DNA from: Stentor roeselii | Lineage: Eukaryota > Ciliophora > Heterotrichea > Heterotrichida > Stentoridae | NCBI GenBank assembly: GCA_006503475.1 | Contig: RSEH01000169.1 | Coordinates: forward strand, 43,469-107,468 | Length of the DNA: 64,000 nt | Reading direction: 5' to 3' | Shown here: positions 21,501 to 29,995 of the stretch, in pieces | Position numbering within the stretch: position 1 is the stretch's first letter | Layout: each line of letters opens with the position of its first letter | Translations under genes and position numbers: made by a program | Notes under the pieces: generated by a model | The model's database searches: none | What the model was told of the DNA's origin: nothing | Seen by the model: only the letters and a program-made list of their open reading frames with translations

Positions 21501-22380
21501 GTCTGAGTATTGGGTGCATTTTGTTAGCAATTTTATTACTATTGGAAAAAGCTTTATTTCGATTATCTGGGTTTGTCTTTTGATGGCTGGAAAGTCTTAC
21601 CAAGAACTGTCCTGGTTAAATGTTTTTCTAAACATGCTTCGAGGTATGGCAGGTTTTAGAACTTTTAGCCCAACTCGGTATTACCTGCAACTCCTAATCC
21701 AGTCAATCAAGTCTATTCGCTGGTTTCTCTTGATTTACGTTTACACAACTTTTAGTGCAGGCCTTCTTAGTGTGGTGATAAAAGACGACTTAGACTTTTC
21801 ATTCAAAACTCTGTGGATATCGCCTTACGGCCTGACTGCAGGTGAGACTGATGGAATGACAAGTGACTCAGCGGATTTTAAGTACTTCACCTTCTGCATC
21901 ACAGTATTTGTGAATATCATCCTCATGCTAAATATGATCATTTCCATCCTTGGAGACTCTTTCGACGAGTTTCAACTAAACGCGATGTATTATGACTTCA
22001 AAGAAAGGACTAATGTTATTTTTGAGATCGAACAAATTTTAGGAATTTTTAACAGGGAAGAACGATTCGACTTCCTTCATATTTGCGTTAATTCTGATGA
22101 AGCTGATGAAAATTCTTGGAGAGGAAAAGTTTTGGATATTCAAGTTGGCATCAAAGATATCGGAAAAAAAATCATTAAAAAAGTTGATGAAGTCAAGAGA
22201 AAGATTTCCATGAATGATGAAAGACTTGCTAGAGTTGAAAGTAAAAATTTGGCATTTGAAGAACGTATTAAGGAACAGAATAATTTGATTGATAAGAGAA
22301 TTGGAAATGTTGATGAAAAAGTAGATAAAATCAGTAAAGCGATTTTTAAAATTTTGAATTTAATGGAAAAGGCGAAATAG
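18592..22380 (+). CDS. WD40 double propeller fused to a TRP-like cation channel
   Basis: 1,262 aa. Residues about 55-640 hold 14 WD40 repeats, enough for two seven-bladed propellers (GHSDSITGVYLSQ, GHTYYVKCLAF, GHKGSVNFVCFHP, GHTKGVTSIFF, GHSDIVSSIDS, with WD/WN/WS closings). A linker with two ankyrin-like helices pairs follows (FTPLHFAAFKG, about 720-790). From about 915 there are six hydrophobic segments; a re-entrant pore-like stretch (KTLWISPYGLTAGETDG) lies before the last one (VNIILMLNMIISILGDSFD), which matches the TRP/polycystin S6 pattern. The C-terminus is coiled coil. Family knowledge supports a non-selective or Ca2+-permeable channel; the propellers probably bind partners or sense ligand. 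The ATG at 18592 is clear and the frame is uninterrupted. Confidence 0.85.
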   Translation: MNVIKNDSNPSSAFQSKVSVHPEVHLDSETSNLTKVLKVIESNKIESFNQKFNRVFSLSGHSDSITGVYLSQDSSFVISSSSDFKVKFWDLKKLSEEASIETQTSCINCLSVDSTEDYFAIGCQDNSIRVFSIKSKKEKFSLLGHTYYVKCLAFCPNDEFLASCSAETIVYLWDIENRAICVKFEGHKGSVNFVCFHPTRDFLISCSDDRHVHVWNLEENEMEFKLKGENKRVLCVSISDKGELLAGADESSIILWNFNQKTECFQLSQPRVSILKFIRNDEILVGSSYDNNIYFWSLTYKGTLMFALDGHTKGVTSIFFSSDSKKLISGSNDETIKVWDLDEELESYNFKGHSDIVSSIDSNSEGTFLVSGSFDQSVIIWNLTTNQKEICLDYHFGAVFDVCFSPNSEFIASCSYDKVIKIYNFKRRELFLNINDVEDAPIRICFTPDGESIIAAYENKTIRAFSLPSGGETQRFTGASKKINRLKIPQQGEFLACSLQDGEILLLNLSDLSLYHSFKGEKSSSECLDFSSDLKFLTSGYLNGKIIFWNLRTLRLEFFFALKEDAVYSLIYSNNSRFLVSGHYSGLMVVWDVFAKTEEFRLKSHFSQVTSLVFIKNCKTLFSASKDNSIKKWQIMTCETSDLVKKQSEIIEKIMKTEVLKEEDELIKEKSNEISEKSFISLETNSIFHIYHIDFLWYFNALYQIQREDYKSLTIPAWCVKISNIQFTPLHFAAFKGVTTPLIHLIENSSPVKIRADEFGRSPVFYSIMAKHQSTTDLILNLLVLISEKCEFINWASSFTAIKNDLPLVIKNSSLNLPSFLASCFYFKDELPITGVAVVRAKFLPTINPDFRDFIRDSLSGEKENLKIKASLFEISASHGSKASIYLIRCILGSSNKEIFSTQFIKFLVISKWDDLIRLIYIYGAFLWVNLVLLCLLLAEVTPFWLFSTLYLNVNLIFLAWEFFRMKNDWSEYWVHFVSNFITIGKSFISIIWVCLLMAGKSYQELSWLNVFLNMLRGMAGFRTFSPTRYYLQLLIQSIKSIRWFLLIYVYTTFSAGLLSVVIKDDLDFSFKTLWISPYGLTAGETDGMTSDSADFKYFTFCITVFVNIILMLNMIISILGDSFDEFQLNAMYYDFKERTNVIFEIEQILGIFNREERFDFLHICVNSDEADENSWRGKVLDIQVGIKDIGKKIIKKVDEVKRKISMNDERLARVESKNLAFEERIKEQNNLIDKRIGNVDEKVDKISKAIFKILNLMEKAK

Positions 22381-22891
22381 CTGAAAAATTTTAGGTTAAT
22401 ATTGGATAGGTCTTTATGTAATTTAGTAGATAAATAATCTGTAGTTTTATTAAGAATCTTATGTCTTAAGTTTAGCTTCAATTTTAGATAGGAATTAATA
22501 TAGGAAAATTGATAAGATTAGATAGAATGATTATGCTAAGATTAGCTTTACAAAATATCTTAAAGAATTCTTAACCTTTTAAAGATCCAAATTGTAATCT
22601 TTTATAATCTAGTTTTAGGGTTAATCATTGCTTTCTTTGAAAGTTTATAATCTCTAAAAGAATCTAGTTTTAGAGGTATCTTTGATTAAAATAACACCCG
22701 CTGAATAGAAAATTTTTTTAAATCCAAATAAATAATTTTCTCTACTATTAATTTCTAAGAAAACCACCTAACCCACTATTATAAGAGAACACTCAATCAA
22801 TAATCTTAAATCTTAAAATCCAATTCCTAAATAAACAATAATCTAAAAGCCCTCAAATCAAAGGTAAAAATTTCCATATCCCATAAATCTA
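22381..22891. other. Intergenic spacer
   Basis: 510 nt. G/T-rich trailer at first, then C/A-rich leader before the next ATG. The short string TCTAGTTTTAG(A/G)G recurs twice (about 22609 and 22664). No gene seen. Confidence 0.55.
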
Positions 22892-24466
22892 ATGTCAGAG
22901 GTTCTTTATAACTTACAACAATCTCTCAGTTCCAACACCGATCCAAAAGTGCCATTTCCAGGTACTTTAAAGCTTTCAAAGATCCACAAAGAGCTTCTAT
23001 TCCGCATCGAAAACCTAACCAGCTGGAAGTCCACAGTGAACCACTTCGAAAGCACTCCTCTAGAAATAAAGCAGATCACAGAAGAAATCGATTCCTTGAT
23101 AGCCTGTTACTCAACTTACCTGAAAATGCGATCATTTTCCCAAATCCAAATAGAAGAACTTGAAAAGCTAATGAAAACTTATCTTCACCTTTCACGTCCA
23201 ATTGACCTTGACCGAAAATTCCGTATTAAAACCTTTCCAAACAACTTAAACAAAGACACTCCAAAAGAAACCCTTCTCGAATCCCTTCCCAAAGAATTTA
23301 AATACCTGTTGTCAAGCCATGCATCAATTATTTACAATGGAATTTTAACCTCTAATCAAAATACAGTCATTTACAGCAATGCAGATAGTTTTATCAGGTT
23401 TTGGGACATCTCGTTGAATATAACTACAAAAGTCCTAATCGGGCATAAAGGCTTTGTGAATGGACTTGCTTTGACTTCTGATCAAAAAATACTTTTTTCT
23501 TGCTCTAGTGATTACTTGACTCTTGTTTGGGATCTTAGAAGCTGTGAAAAAATTTATAAAATTAGGGCTTTGAAAAGTCCTATTTTAAAAGTTGTTGTTT
23601 CTGAGAAGGATGAGTTTCTTGCTGTCTCGAATAGTGCTGGCGAGATTAGGGTTTATAAACTTGCTGAAGCTATTGATAGGTATGCACAAACTGGAGCGTT
23701 TTTTGTTTGGCTTTTGGTTAATGTGGAAACTAAGGATTCGGTTAGGAGCCTTGGATTTACTTTTGATAATCAAAAAATTGTGGCAAGTTGTAAGGGCAAT
23801 GGAATTTTTGTTAGGGATTTGGAAAGTGGTGTTGATACTCGGTTGATTGTAGAGCGTGGGGAAACCGTTCAAGAAACAAGTGACCTAAAAATCTATGACT
23901 CAGGAGTTAAAATGATAGCAGTAGGGATCAAACCAAATCTAACAATCTGGGATTTGGAAACTATGACTGAAATCTTCACATTCGATGCAGATGAAAGCGA
24001 ATTATTCAGTTCTGTTGTAGTAACTAAGAACAACTCTCTCGCATATACAACCGGAGTAAACAACTTTATTTACGAGGTCTGCCTAACAACCTTCCAAATG
24101 ACTAAAAAATTGAAAATCACAGAAAGTTCAATAAATTGTCTTCTTCTAAGAAACGAGAATGAACTGATAACATTAGGAAACCATGTCACTTCCTTCGACA
24201 TTGAAACAGGAAAAAAGAAATTCGAGGTAAGACAAGGAAGAAACATCGAACTTGTAAGCATTAACTACAAGAACGGGCACTTTTTAGATATGAACTCAAA
24301 AAATGAAATCTCAATTGTGAACATGAATACTTTTAAATTCCAAGTCGCTCCTTATAAGCCTCGGGACCCAGTCAAGACAGTTTCAGGAAGTTTAAGCTTT
24401 TGCGCAGTTTCTGATGGAGTCAAAGTCTTTGTTTACAAAAACAAAGAATCATATAAGTTTAGCTAG
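22892..24466 (+). CDS. WD40-repeat protein
   Basis: 524 aa. An N-terminal helical region (1-140) precedes about seven WD40-like blades (GHKGFVNGLALTSDQKILFS, SDYLTLVWDLRSCEK, LKIYDSGVKMIAVGIKPNLT, TIWDLETMTEIF and weaker ones). It lies head-to-tail behind the WD40-channel gene and shares its blade style, so the two may descend from an old local duplication, though similarity is at family level only. No enzymatic motif or membrane segment. Scaffold function inferred. Confidence 0.8.
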   Translation: MSEVLYNLQQSLSSNTDPKVPFPGTLKLSKIHKELLFRIENLTSWKSTVNHFESTPLEIKQITEEIDSLIACYSTYLKMRSFSQIQIEELEKLMKTYLHLSRPIDLDRKFRIKTFPNNLNKDTPKETLLESLPKEFKYLLSSHASIIYNGILTSNQNTVIYSNADSFIRFWDISLNITTKVLIGHKGFVNGLALTSDQKILFSCSSDYLTLVWDLRSCEKIYKIRALKSPILKVVVSEKDEFLAVSNSAGEIRVYKLAEAIDRYAQTGAFFVWLLVNVETKDSVRSLGFTFDNQKIVASCKGNGIFVRDLESGVDTRLIVERGETVQETSDLKIYDSGVKMIAVGIKPNLTIWDLETMTEIFTFDADESELFSSVVVTKNNSLAYTTGVNNFIYEVCLTTFQMTKKLKITESSINCLLLRNENELITLGNHVTSFDIETGKKKFEVRQGRNIELVSINYKNGHFLDMNSKNEISIVNMNTFKFQVAPYKPRDPVKTVSGSLSFCAVSDGVKVFVYKNKESYKFS

Positions 24467-24523
24467 AATAATCATTCTTTAAATATTATTGATTAATAAA
24501 ATATCAGAAAATGTCAACAGTTT

Positions 24524-24760
24524 ATCATGAAAATCCCCATAAATCAACCAGATAATCATTAAAACCCCAAAAATCAACAAAATAATCATGAAAATCCCCA
24601 TAAATCCCCCAAAAAATCATAAAAATCCCCATAAATCCCCAAAAAATCCATAAATCCCCAAAAAATCATGAAAATCCCCATAAATCCCCCAAAAAATCAT
24701 GAAAATCCCTATAAATCCCCCAAAAAATCATAAAAATCCTCATAAATCCGCATAAATCCT
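24524..24760. repeat. Degenerate ~30-bp tandem repeat
   Basis: Seven to eight imperfect copies of a unit close to AATCATGAAAATCCCCATAA followed by ATCCCCCAAAA. The plus strand is almost G-free. Sits between the WD40 gene stop and the next ATG, filling that intergenic region. Confidence 0.85.
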
Positions 24761-24798
24761 CTAAAACTCACTAAAAAATCCAAATCTTATCAAATATT

Positions 24799-25368
24799 AT
24801 GGAACCAAAAAGGTATTTTTTTTCAAAAGTCAGCAAAAGAGAAACTCTTATAAAAAACAAGCAGATTCCAATAAAAACCGTTAAAATTGGTTTAGTTTTA
24901 CCTCAAATGGCTAAAATCTATGGAATTTCTCGTAATATTTCTTTGAATTCCCCTCCTTTTCTAGTAAAAAAGCCAGTATCATTATCTCCAATCGCAAGTC
25001 GCAAAAACTCAGACCCCCGGTCCCAATCCTTAAAACAAGTGAAAACTCCGACCTTCTCCCAAATCCGAATGAATAAAAAATCAATTCCAACAACAAAATC
25101 AAACATTCGTTACCTAAAGCAAGACTTTGACGACCTCGAAGTACTAAACAACATAAAAACCCCTGAAGAAAGTTTGAAAAACACTAAAAATTTAGCCTTA
25201 AACGATTTACATATCCCTGATTTCGATGAAATTCTTACAAGGTGTAAAACCCAAGCAAGAAAATCAAGGAAAAATCTTCCAAGAGCCTTTGAATCTCCAA
25301 GATCTCCAAAAAAATCCTTAGAAAATCTCGAAGTTCACATCGCGAACCGAGACACATCAGAAGAATGA
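24799..25368 (+). CDS. Basic hypothetical protein with SP/TP sites
   Basis: 189 aa, Lys/Arg/Ser rich, with proline-directed sites (VKTPTFSQ, IKTPEES, ESPRSPKKS). No domain recognised. Begins at ATG immediately after the tandem repeat and stops with TGA 14 nt from the end of the convergent phosphodiesterase gene. Composition matches other small basic proteins in the window (4645-5136, 56073-56744). Likely real, function unknown. Confidence 0.6.
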   Translation: MEPKRYFFSKVSKRETLIKNKQIPIKTVKIGLVLPQMAKIYGISRNISLNSPPFLVKKPVSLSPIASRKNSDPRSQSLKQVKTPTFSQIRMNKKSIPTTKSNIRYLKQDFDDLEVLNNIKTPEESLKNTKNLALNDLHIPDFDEILTRCKTQARKSRKNLPRAFESPRSPKKSLENLEVHIANRDTSEE

Positions 25369-25382
25369 CTGTTTTATTAACA

Positions 25383-27575
25383 CTAAAAATGCGAATTCCT
25401 TTTTTTCGCTTGAAAAAAGTCGAAAGCTCCAAGATTTACAATTTCAGTGGCCTGTCTGTTTTTTTTCTTACTTTCCCAATAACTCAAGTTACGTTTTAGT
25501 TGGTTCAAAACAACGTCTTCAATGATTTCTGAATTGAGAAACCCGGACCAGATCTCAAAAAGTGGAAGGCAGATGTTTTTCAAGAAGCCAATTTGAGTCT
25601 TGCTGAAATCAGCGGTTTCCCTGTCGCAATACATGGAAACAGAGAAGTTGTTTTGCTTTTCCAGGTCTCCTTGAGTGAAGAATTCGTCCATGATGAGCTG
25701 GCTCCAAATAGTGTGTAACTCGACGTCTTTGGCGCAGTGAGAAACGTCTGCGCATTTTAAAGCCATTGCAAGTATGCAGGCCTTGTCGTCGATTATGTTG
25801 AAGTCTAAGTCTGATAAGAGGATTGCTCTTGTTTTGAATTTGGCTAGAACGTCAAAATGCTTCGACATGTCTGTTTCGAGGATCATTGAAATTATTAACT
25901 TTCTTAGAGTTAACCAGTCTTCTGACTTGAAACAGGAAAAAATGTCAGTTTTTGGCTTGGATCCTAATGTGAATGTTAAGGAACAGTGCATGTTTTCTAA
26001 TACGCTGGAATCGTTGTATTCTAGGGAAAATGGATGTCTTGTGTTTATTAGGTATCTGTTTGTTAGACCTGGATGGCCTACGTCGTGTCCTAGGGCTGAG
26101 ATTATTACGGAGAAGAAGTCAAGGGAGGTTAGATGCTTGTAGAGAGAGGAGTTTGAAAGGTAAAATATTAGAGAATGGAGCACGTCTGATGCGTGGCAGG
26201 CATTATGATAAGCATTGTTATGGTAAGACTATATGATATTTACCTTTTCCAGCTCAGCGAAATATTTTCCCGCATTTTTTGCACTGATACCAAGAAGGCC
26301 AGTAATATCCCACTTATTCAACAAATACTTGCTAATCGGCGGAATTGTCAATCCAACAGTTTCATGTAAAAAAAATATATTAAAAGACCAATTTTTTCCA
26401 AAAGTCGCTAATAAACTATCAAGTTCCGACAATTCCAACATACTCGGCTGGACAATCGTTTCAGAAATCAAAGAATATCTTCTTTCAGGGCCTTTTAAAT
26501 GTTCAATCTGCATGAAATTTTCACGAATAAAAGCTTGATCCTCAAAATCAATACCAGGGTTGAGTTCGACTTTATTATTATCAAAAGCTCCTAAAGCAAG
26601 TTTTTTCTTTATTTTATCAAGTTCAGTTAAACTTTCTTTCAACAATTTTTTCACGTCTTTGAAAATAACAACTCGACTAACTTTTTTCAAATTACTGGAA
26701 ATAATAGAGCAAGTGCTTAGAACATATTCAGCTTCTGTGTTGATTCCACTCATTAAAAAACTTTCATTTTTGCGAGTTTGGCTTAATTCATTACTTTCTT
26801 CTTTTTCCCTGCGAATGAAGATCTGTTTAATGCGGAGGTCGCATCGGTAACAGTCAGTGATTTGAATGATGTTGAATAGAAAAATGACTGCGCATTCACT
26901 GAAGATTTCATATGAGTTGTACCCTGATATTGCAAGATTAGAGGTGGTGAAAAGGATGGAATTTACCATCCCGATTATGAGAATGTATAAGAAATGGTCG
27001 AATAGAACGTAACGGATCATTACTATGCCTGAAAGTAAACCTAAAGAGAGGGGAAGATCGCTTGATGAGGCGGATTCACCTGTCATTTGATTTAGAATTC
27101 GATTTCTGCATAGGATTTCGTAGATACTCATTGAAAGACATAGACCTAGAAAGATTTCACGGGTTTTTGAACGGGTTTTGTGGGATTTACAGAGAATTAT
27201 TGCTGAGCATATGCTCAAGGTCAGTAGTGTTAGTAAAATGATTAGATGGATCTTCAGGTGGCTACTGGATAATGAACCTGAATGGAAAAAAAGGAGTGAA
27301 AATGTTAGGAGGATCAGAATGTAGCTAATGGTGAACACAAAGAAATATATCATATTCGATTTGAATTCTTCAGAAAGTTCATTCGAATCACTATCCAAAT
27401 ACAAAGCAGTTATCAATTTCTCTCTTTTCTGATATTCCGTGAATCTAAGTAGCGAGTAATCAACAGGCAAGCTTTTATATTCATACTTTTCATGTCCTCT
27501 TAACTGATAAACCGCAGATCTTGAATTAGCAACAAGATTATCACTTTCAATAGCAATAGACTTAAGTTTTTTCAT
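25383..27575 (-). CDS. Membrane-bound class I cyclic-nucleotide phosphodiesterase (one 15-nt intron)
   Basis: 725 aa after removal of the intron at 26229-26243. The N-terminal half has about six hydrophobic helices (residues about 70-230; MIYFFVFTISYILILLTFSL is the first), then a helical linker, then a PDEase catalytic domain. The splice restores the first metal-binding motif YHNNAYHNACHASDVLHSL, split by the intron just before it. Also visible: the HD motif ALGHDVGHPGLTN and the ALKCADVSHCAKD Asp. All metal ligands (H, H, D, D) appear present, so activity is expected. Multi-TM PDEs are typical of protists. cAMP or cGMP preference cannot be read from sequence. Confidence 0.9.
26229..26243 (-). 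other. 15-nt intron (phase 0) in PDE gene
   Basis: Coding strand GTAAATATCATATAG; final TAG is an in-frame stop if retained. Joins ELEK to SYHNNAYHNACHASD, rebuilding the catalytic HD motif. Confidence 0.95.
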
Positions 27576-27704
27576 ATTATTTCCTTAAACCTAAACATTA
27601 GAAACCCATTTATTCTAAAACCTTCAATTTTTAATTAAAATGCCAAAAATAACTCATTCCTCTAGTTTTCCCTTCTTAAAATATGAAGCCACGTGTGAAT
27701 ATAA

Positions 27705-28817
27705 ATGGCATCAGAGGAAGGTTCTCTCGACTACAGTGAACTAAGACAAAATGCAAGAAAAGGAGCTTTGAAGGCAAATAAAAAGGCAGGAAGCAGCAAC
27801 ACGACGACTTACATCGCAGTGGCTTTATTCGGCCTTGTCGTTGCTTTTGTGCTGGGTCTGCTGATATTCAACCCTGAACTGCCTCTGAACATGATTCCTG
27901 TCATTGACGCGGAGTACATCAAAGGTCAAAATGAACTCAATCTTGGATTCAATCTTGGAGAAAATGATTTTTTCAAAGACAAGTCACTTGAATATGCGAG
28001 ACTCGTCAGTCGAAGCGGAATTTCTAATACTGGGAAAAATATCAGTCCTTGCATCAGTTATCAGAATGAAGGAGAAATCGTACCTGCTGAGTATGACTTG
28101 AGGGTTGAAAGACCTGAATGTGTCAATGAGGTCCAGGATCAGGGAAATTGCTCTTCGAGTTATGCTTTTACTACTACCTCGGTTTTGTCTGAAAGGTTAT
28201 GCATGTTGAGTGCTGGACTTCATGATCAGAGACTTAGTGCTCAAGATATGATCTCTTGTGCTAGAAGAACGAAGAAGTGTGAATCAGGCAACTTAGACAA
28301 CGCTTTCAACCATTTAAGAGAAGAAGGAGTAGTTGACTCAGAGTGTTTCCCATACAAAAGTTCCAACGGTGAAGTCCCAGAGTGTAGCGAGCGATGCCAA
28401 AAGCTTCCATTTAAGTTAGCATCAGTATGTGCAACTGCAGGTGAAGGAGGTTTGATGCGAGAAATAAAGAACAACGGTCCAATAGCTGCCGTGATGTATC
28501 TTTACACTGACTTCTTGGTCTACAAAGGCGGAATTTACGAGCCTCACATCTCAGCGACTCGACTCAACGCGATTCAAGCTGTCGAAGTGCTTGGATGGGG
28601 AGTCACTGATAAAGAAGTCGGATATTGGATCGTTAAAAATAGCTGGGGAACTACTTGGGGAGACCAGGGATATGCTTATATCAAAAAGGGAATAAAAGAC
28701 TTGGGACTTGAAGACTATGCACTTACAGGAACACCGGTTGTACCTGAAGCTGAGAAAGCAAATGATGCTGAAGAGAATTTTGAAAATTTGGATGAGGAAT
28801 TCGATAGCACAATTTAA
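27705..28817 (+). CDS. Membrane-anchored papain-family pseudoprotease
   Basis: 370 aa. A 35-residue cytosolic tail is followed by one membrane helix (YIAVALFGLVVAFVLGLLIF, about 36-56), a type II signal-anchor arrangement, then a C1A papain fold. The segment VPAEYDLR marks the mature N-terminus. The active-site loop reads QGNCSSSYAF where papains have QGxCGSCWAF, so the nucleophile position is Ser152. The His position is Gln291 (IQAVEVLGWG instead of NHAVxxVGYG). The Asn motif WIVKNSWGTTWGDQGY is intact. Fold retained, catalytic dyad lost. A binding or structural role is inferred, as in other papain pseudoenzymes. There is almost no propeptide. Confidence 0.85.
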   Translation: MASEEGSLDYSELRQNARKGALKANKKAGSSNTTTYIAVALFGLVVAFVLGLLIFNPELPLNMIPVIDAEYIKGQNELNLGFNLGENDFFKDKSLEYARLVSRSGISNTGKNISPCISYQNEGEIVPAEYDLRVERPECVNEVQDQGNCSSSYAFTTTSVLSERLCMLSAGLHDQRLSAQDMISCARRTKKCESGNLDNAFNHLREEGVVDSECFPYKSSNGEVPECSERCQKLPFKLASVCATAGEGGLMREIKNNGPIAAVMYLYTDFLVYKGGIYEPHISATRLNAIQAVEVLGWGVTDKEVGYWIVKNSWGTTWGDQGYAYIKKGIKDLGLEDYALTGTPVVPEAEKANDAEENFENLDEEFDSTI

Positions 28818-29407
28818 TAAGTTAGTTATTCTTGAGTTTTATCTAATTTAGGGAGTGGATTTTAGGAATTTTTTTATTTGGTGTTGATATTAAAAAGAAT
28901 TGATGATTATGATGAAGATGTAAGAAGATTTGAGAGATTTTGTTGAATTTGGGAAAATAATTTAATTTTGTAGAGAAATCTTATTGAGGGAAGAGAAAAT
29001 ATAGACAATCGAGTCATGAGACAATAGAGGATATCACATTTAGAGACCTTGATATGAAAATTTAAGGAGGTGGTGAATTAATAACATAGATAAACGAAAA
29101 CTAACTGAAAAATTTGCTAAGATATTTCAATTTAGAAAAACTGAAATAAGTTCTCAACTTAAATCAATTGGGATTAATTAAGAAATAGCGACAATCTAAT
29201 ATTTAATTTATGAGTCAAGATCATTCACATCTAGAGATCCACCAAAAAAAAACAACACCCAGACCAATCCAGTCAACCCAATTAAATTTTCATAAAAATC
29301 TAAAATTAAAAAAACCAAAAAACCCTCCCAATTCAAATCAAAAAACATAAAATACACTAAAAAAATGCATTCAAAAATTCATTCTAAGCAAGACTAATCT
29401 CAATAAG
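28818..29407. other. Intergenic region between convergent genes
   Basis: 590 nt: G-rich/C-poor on the left (trailer of the plus gene), C-rich/G-poor on the right (trailer of the minus gene, thus G-rich on its own coding strand). No gene or RNA seen. Confidence 0.55.
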
Positions 29408-29809
29408 TTACTTATAAACATAATTTCCATGAATAAAGCTAAGACTGCAGCCGTTGATGCAATATCTAGACCCTTTCGGTCCATCTTCAAAAAAATGTCC
29501 TAAATGACTTCCACAATTGTAACAAGAAACTTCATTCCTGGTCATATTATGAGAATAATCAAGACTAAATTTCACAACATATCTTGAAACAGGCTGAAAA
29601 AAACTCGGCCATCCCGACCCAGAGTCAAACTTCGAATCTGATTCAAAAAGTACTTCTTTGCACACAAAACAACTGTAAAACCCAGTAGCCTTCTCATGAA
29701 GCAAAGGGGAAGAAAAAGGTGGTTCTGTTCCTTTTAACTGAGTGACTTGCACCTGTAGCGGGTTCAAATGAGAAATTGAGTACTTGGTGAAAAAGCGAGT
29801 TAAAATCAT
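29408..29809 (-). CDS. msrB: Peptide-methionine (R)-S-oxide reductase
   Basis: 133 aa. Near-complete MsrB signature: TGFYSCFVC, SKFDSGSGWPSFFQPV, NEVSCYNCGSHLGHFFEDGP and the catalytic RYCINGCSLSF. Two CxxC pairs (CFVC, CYNC) form the structural zinc site and the Cys in RYCIN is the catalytic nucleophile. Reduces methionine-R-sulfoxide in proteins using thioredoxin. The N-terminal ~35 residues, basic and hydroxylated (MILTRFFTKYSIS), could be a mitochondrial targeting peptide. The first codons lie inside a 60-bp tandem repeat whose upstream copies encode short uORFs. Confidence 0.95.
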   Translation of the reverse strand: MILTRFFTKYSISHLNPLQVQVTQLKGTEPPFSSPLLHEKATGFYSCFVCKEVLFESDSKFDSGSGWPSFFQPVSRYVVKFSLDYSHNMTRNEVSCYNCGSHLGHFFEDGPKGSRYCINGCSLSFIHGNYVYK

Positions 29810-29826
29810 TTATATAACTAAGAGGG

Positions 29827-29868
29827 TTAAATCTCAGAGTACTTCGTGAAAAAGCGAGATAAAATCAT
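29827..29868 (-). promoter_or_regulatory. uORF 3 (proximal) before msrB
   Basis: Encodes MILSRFFTKYSEI then TAA. Derived from a duplicated copy of the msrB start. Ends 17 nt before the msrB ATG. Confidence 0.6.
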
Positions 29869-29886
29869 TTATATATCTTAGAAGGG

Positions 29887-29928
29887 TTATATCTCAGAGT
29901 TCTTCGTGAAAAAGCAAGCTAAAATCAT
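29887..29928 (-). promoter_or_regulatory. uORF 2 before msrB
   Basis: Encodes MILACFFTKNSEI then TAA; second repeat copy. Confidence 0.6.
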
Positions 29929-29945
29929 TTATATATCTAGAAGGG

Positions 29946-29987
29946 TTAAATCTCAGAGTACTTGATGAAAAAGCAAGCTAAAATCAT
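29946..29987 (-). promoter_or_regulatory. uORF 1 (distal) before msrB
   Basis: Encodes MILACFFIKYSEI then TAA; third repeat copy, starting 8 nt after the upstream gene's stop. Whether it is transcribed with msrB depends on the start site, which is unknown. Confidence 0.5.
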
Positions 29988-29995
29988 TTATATAT

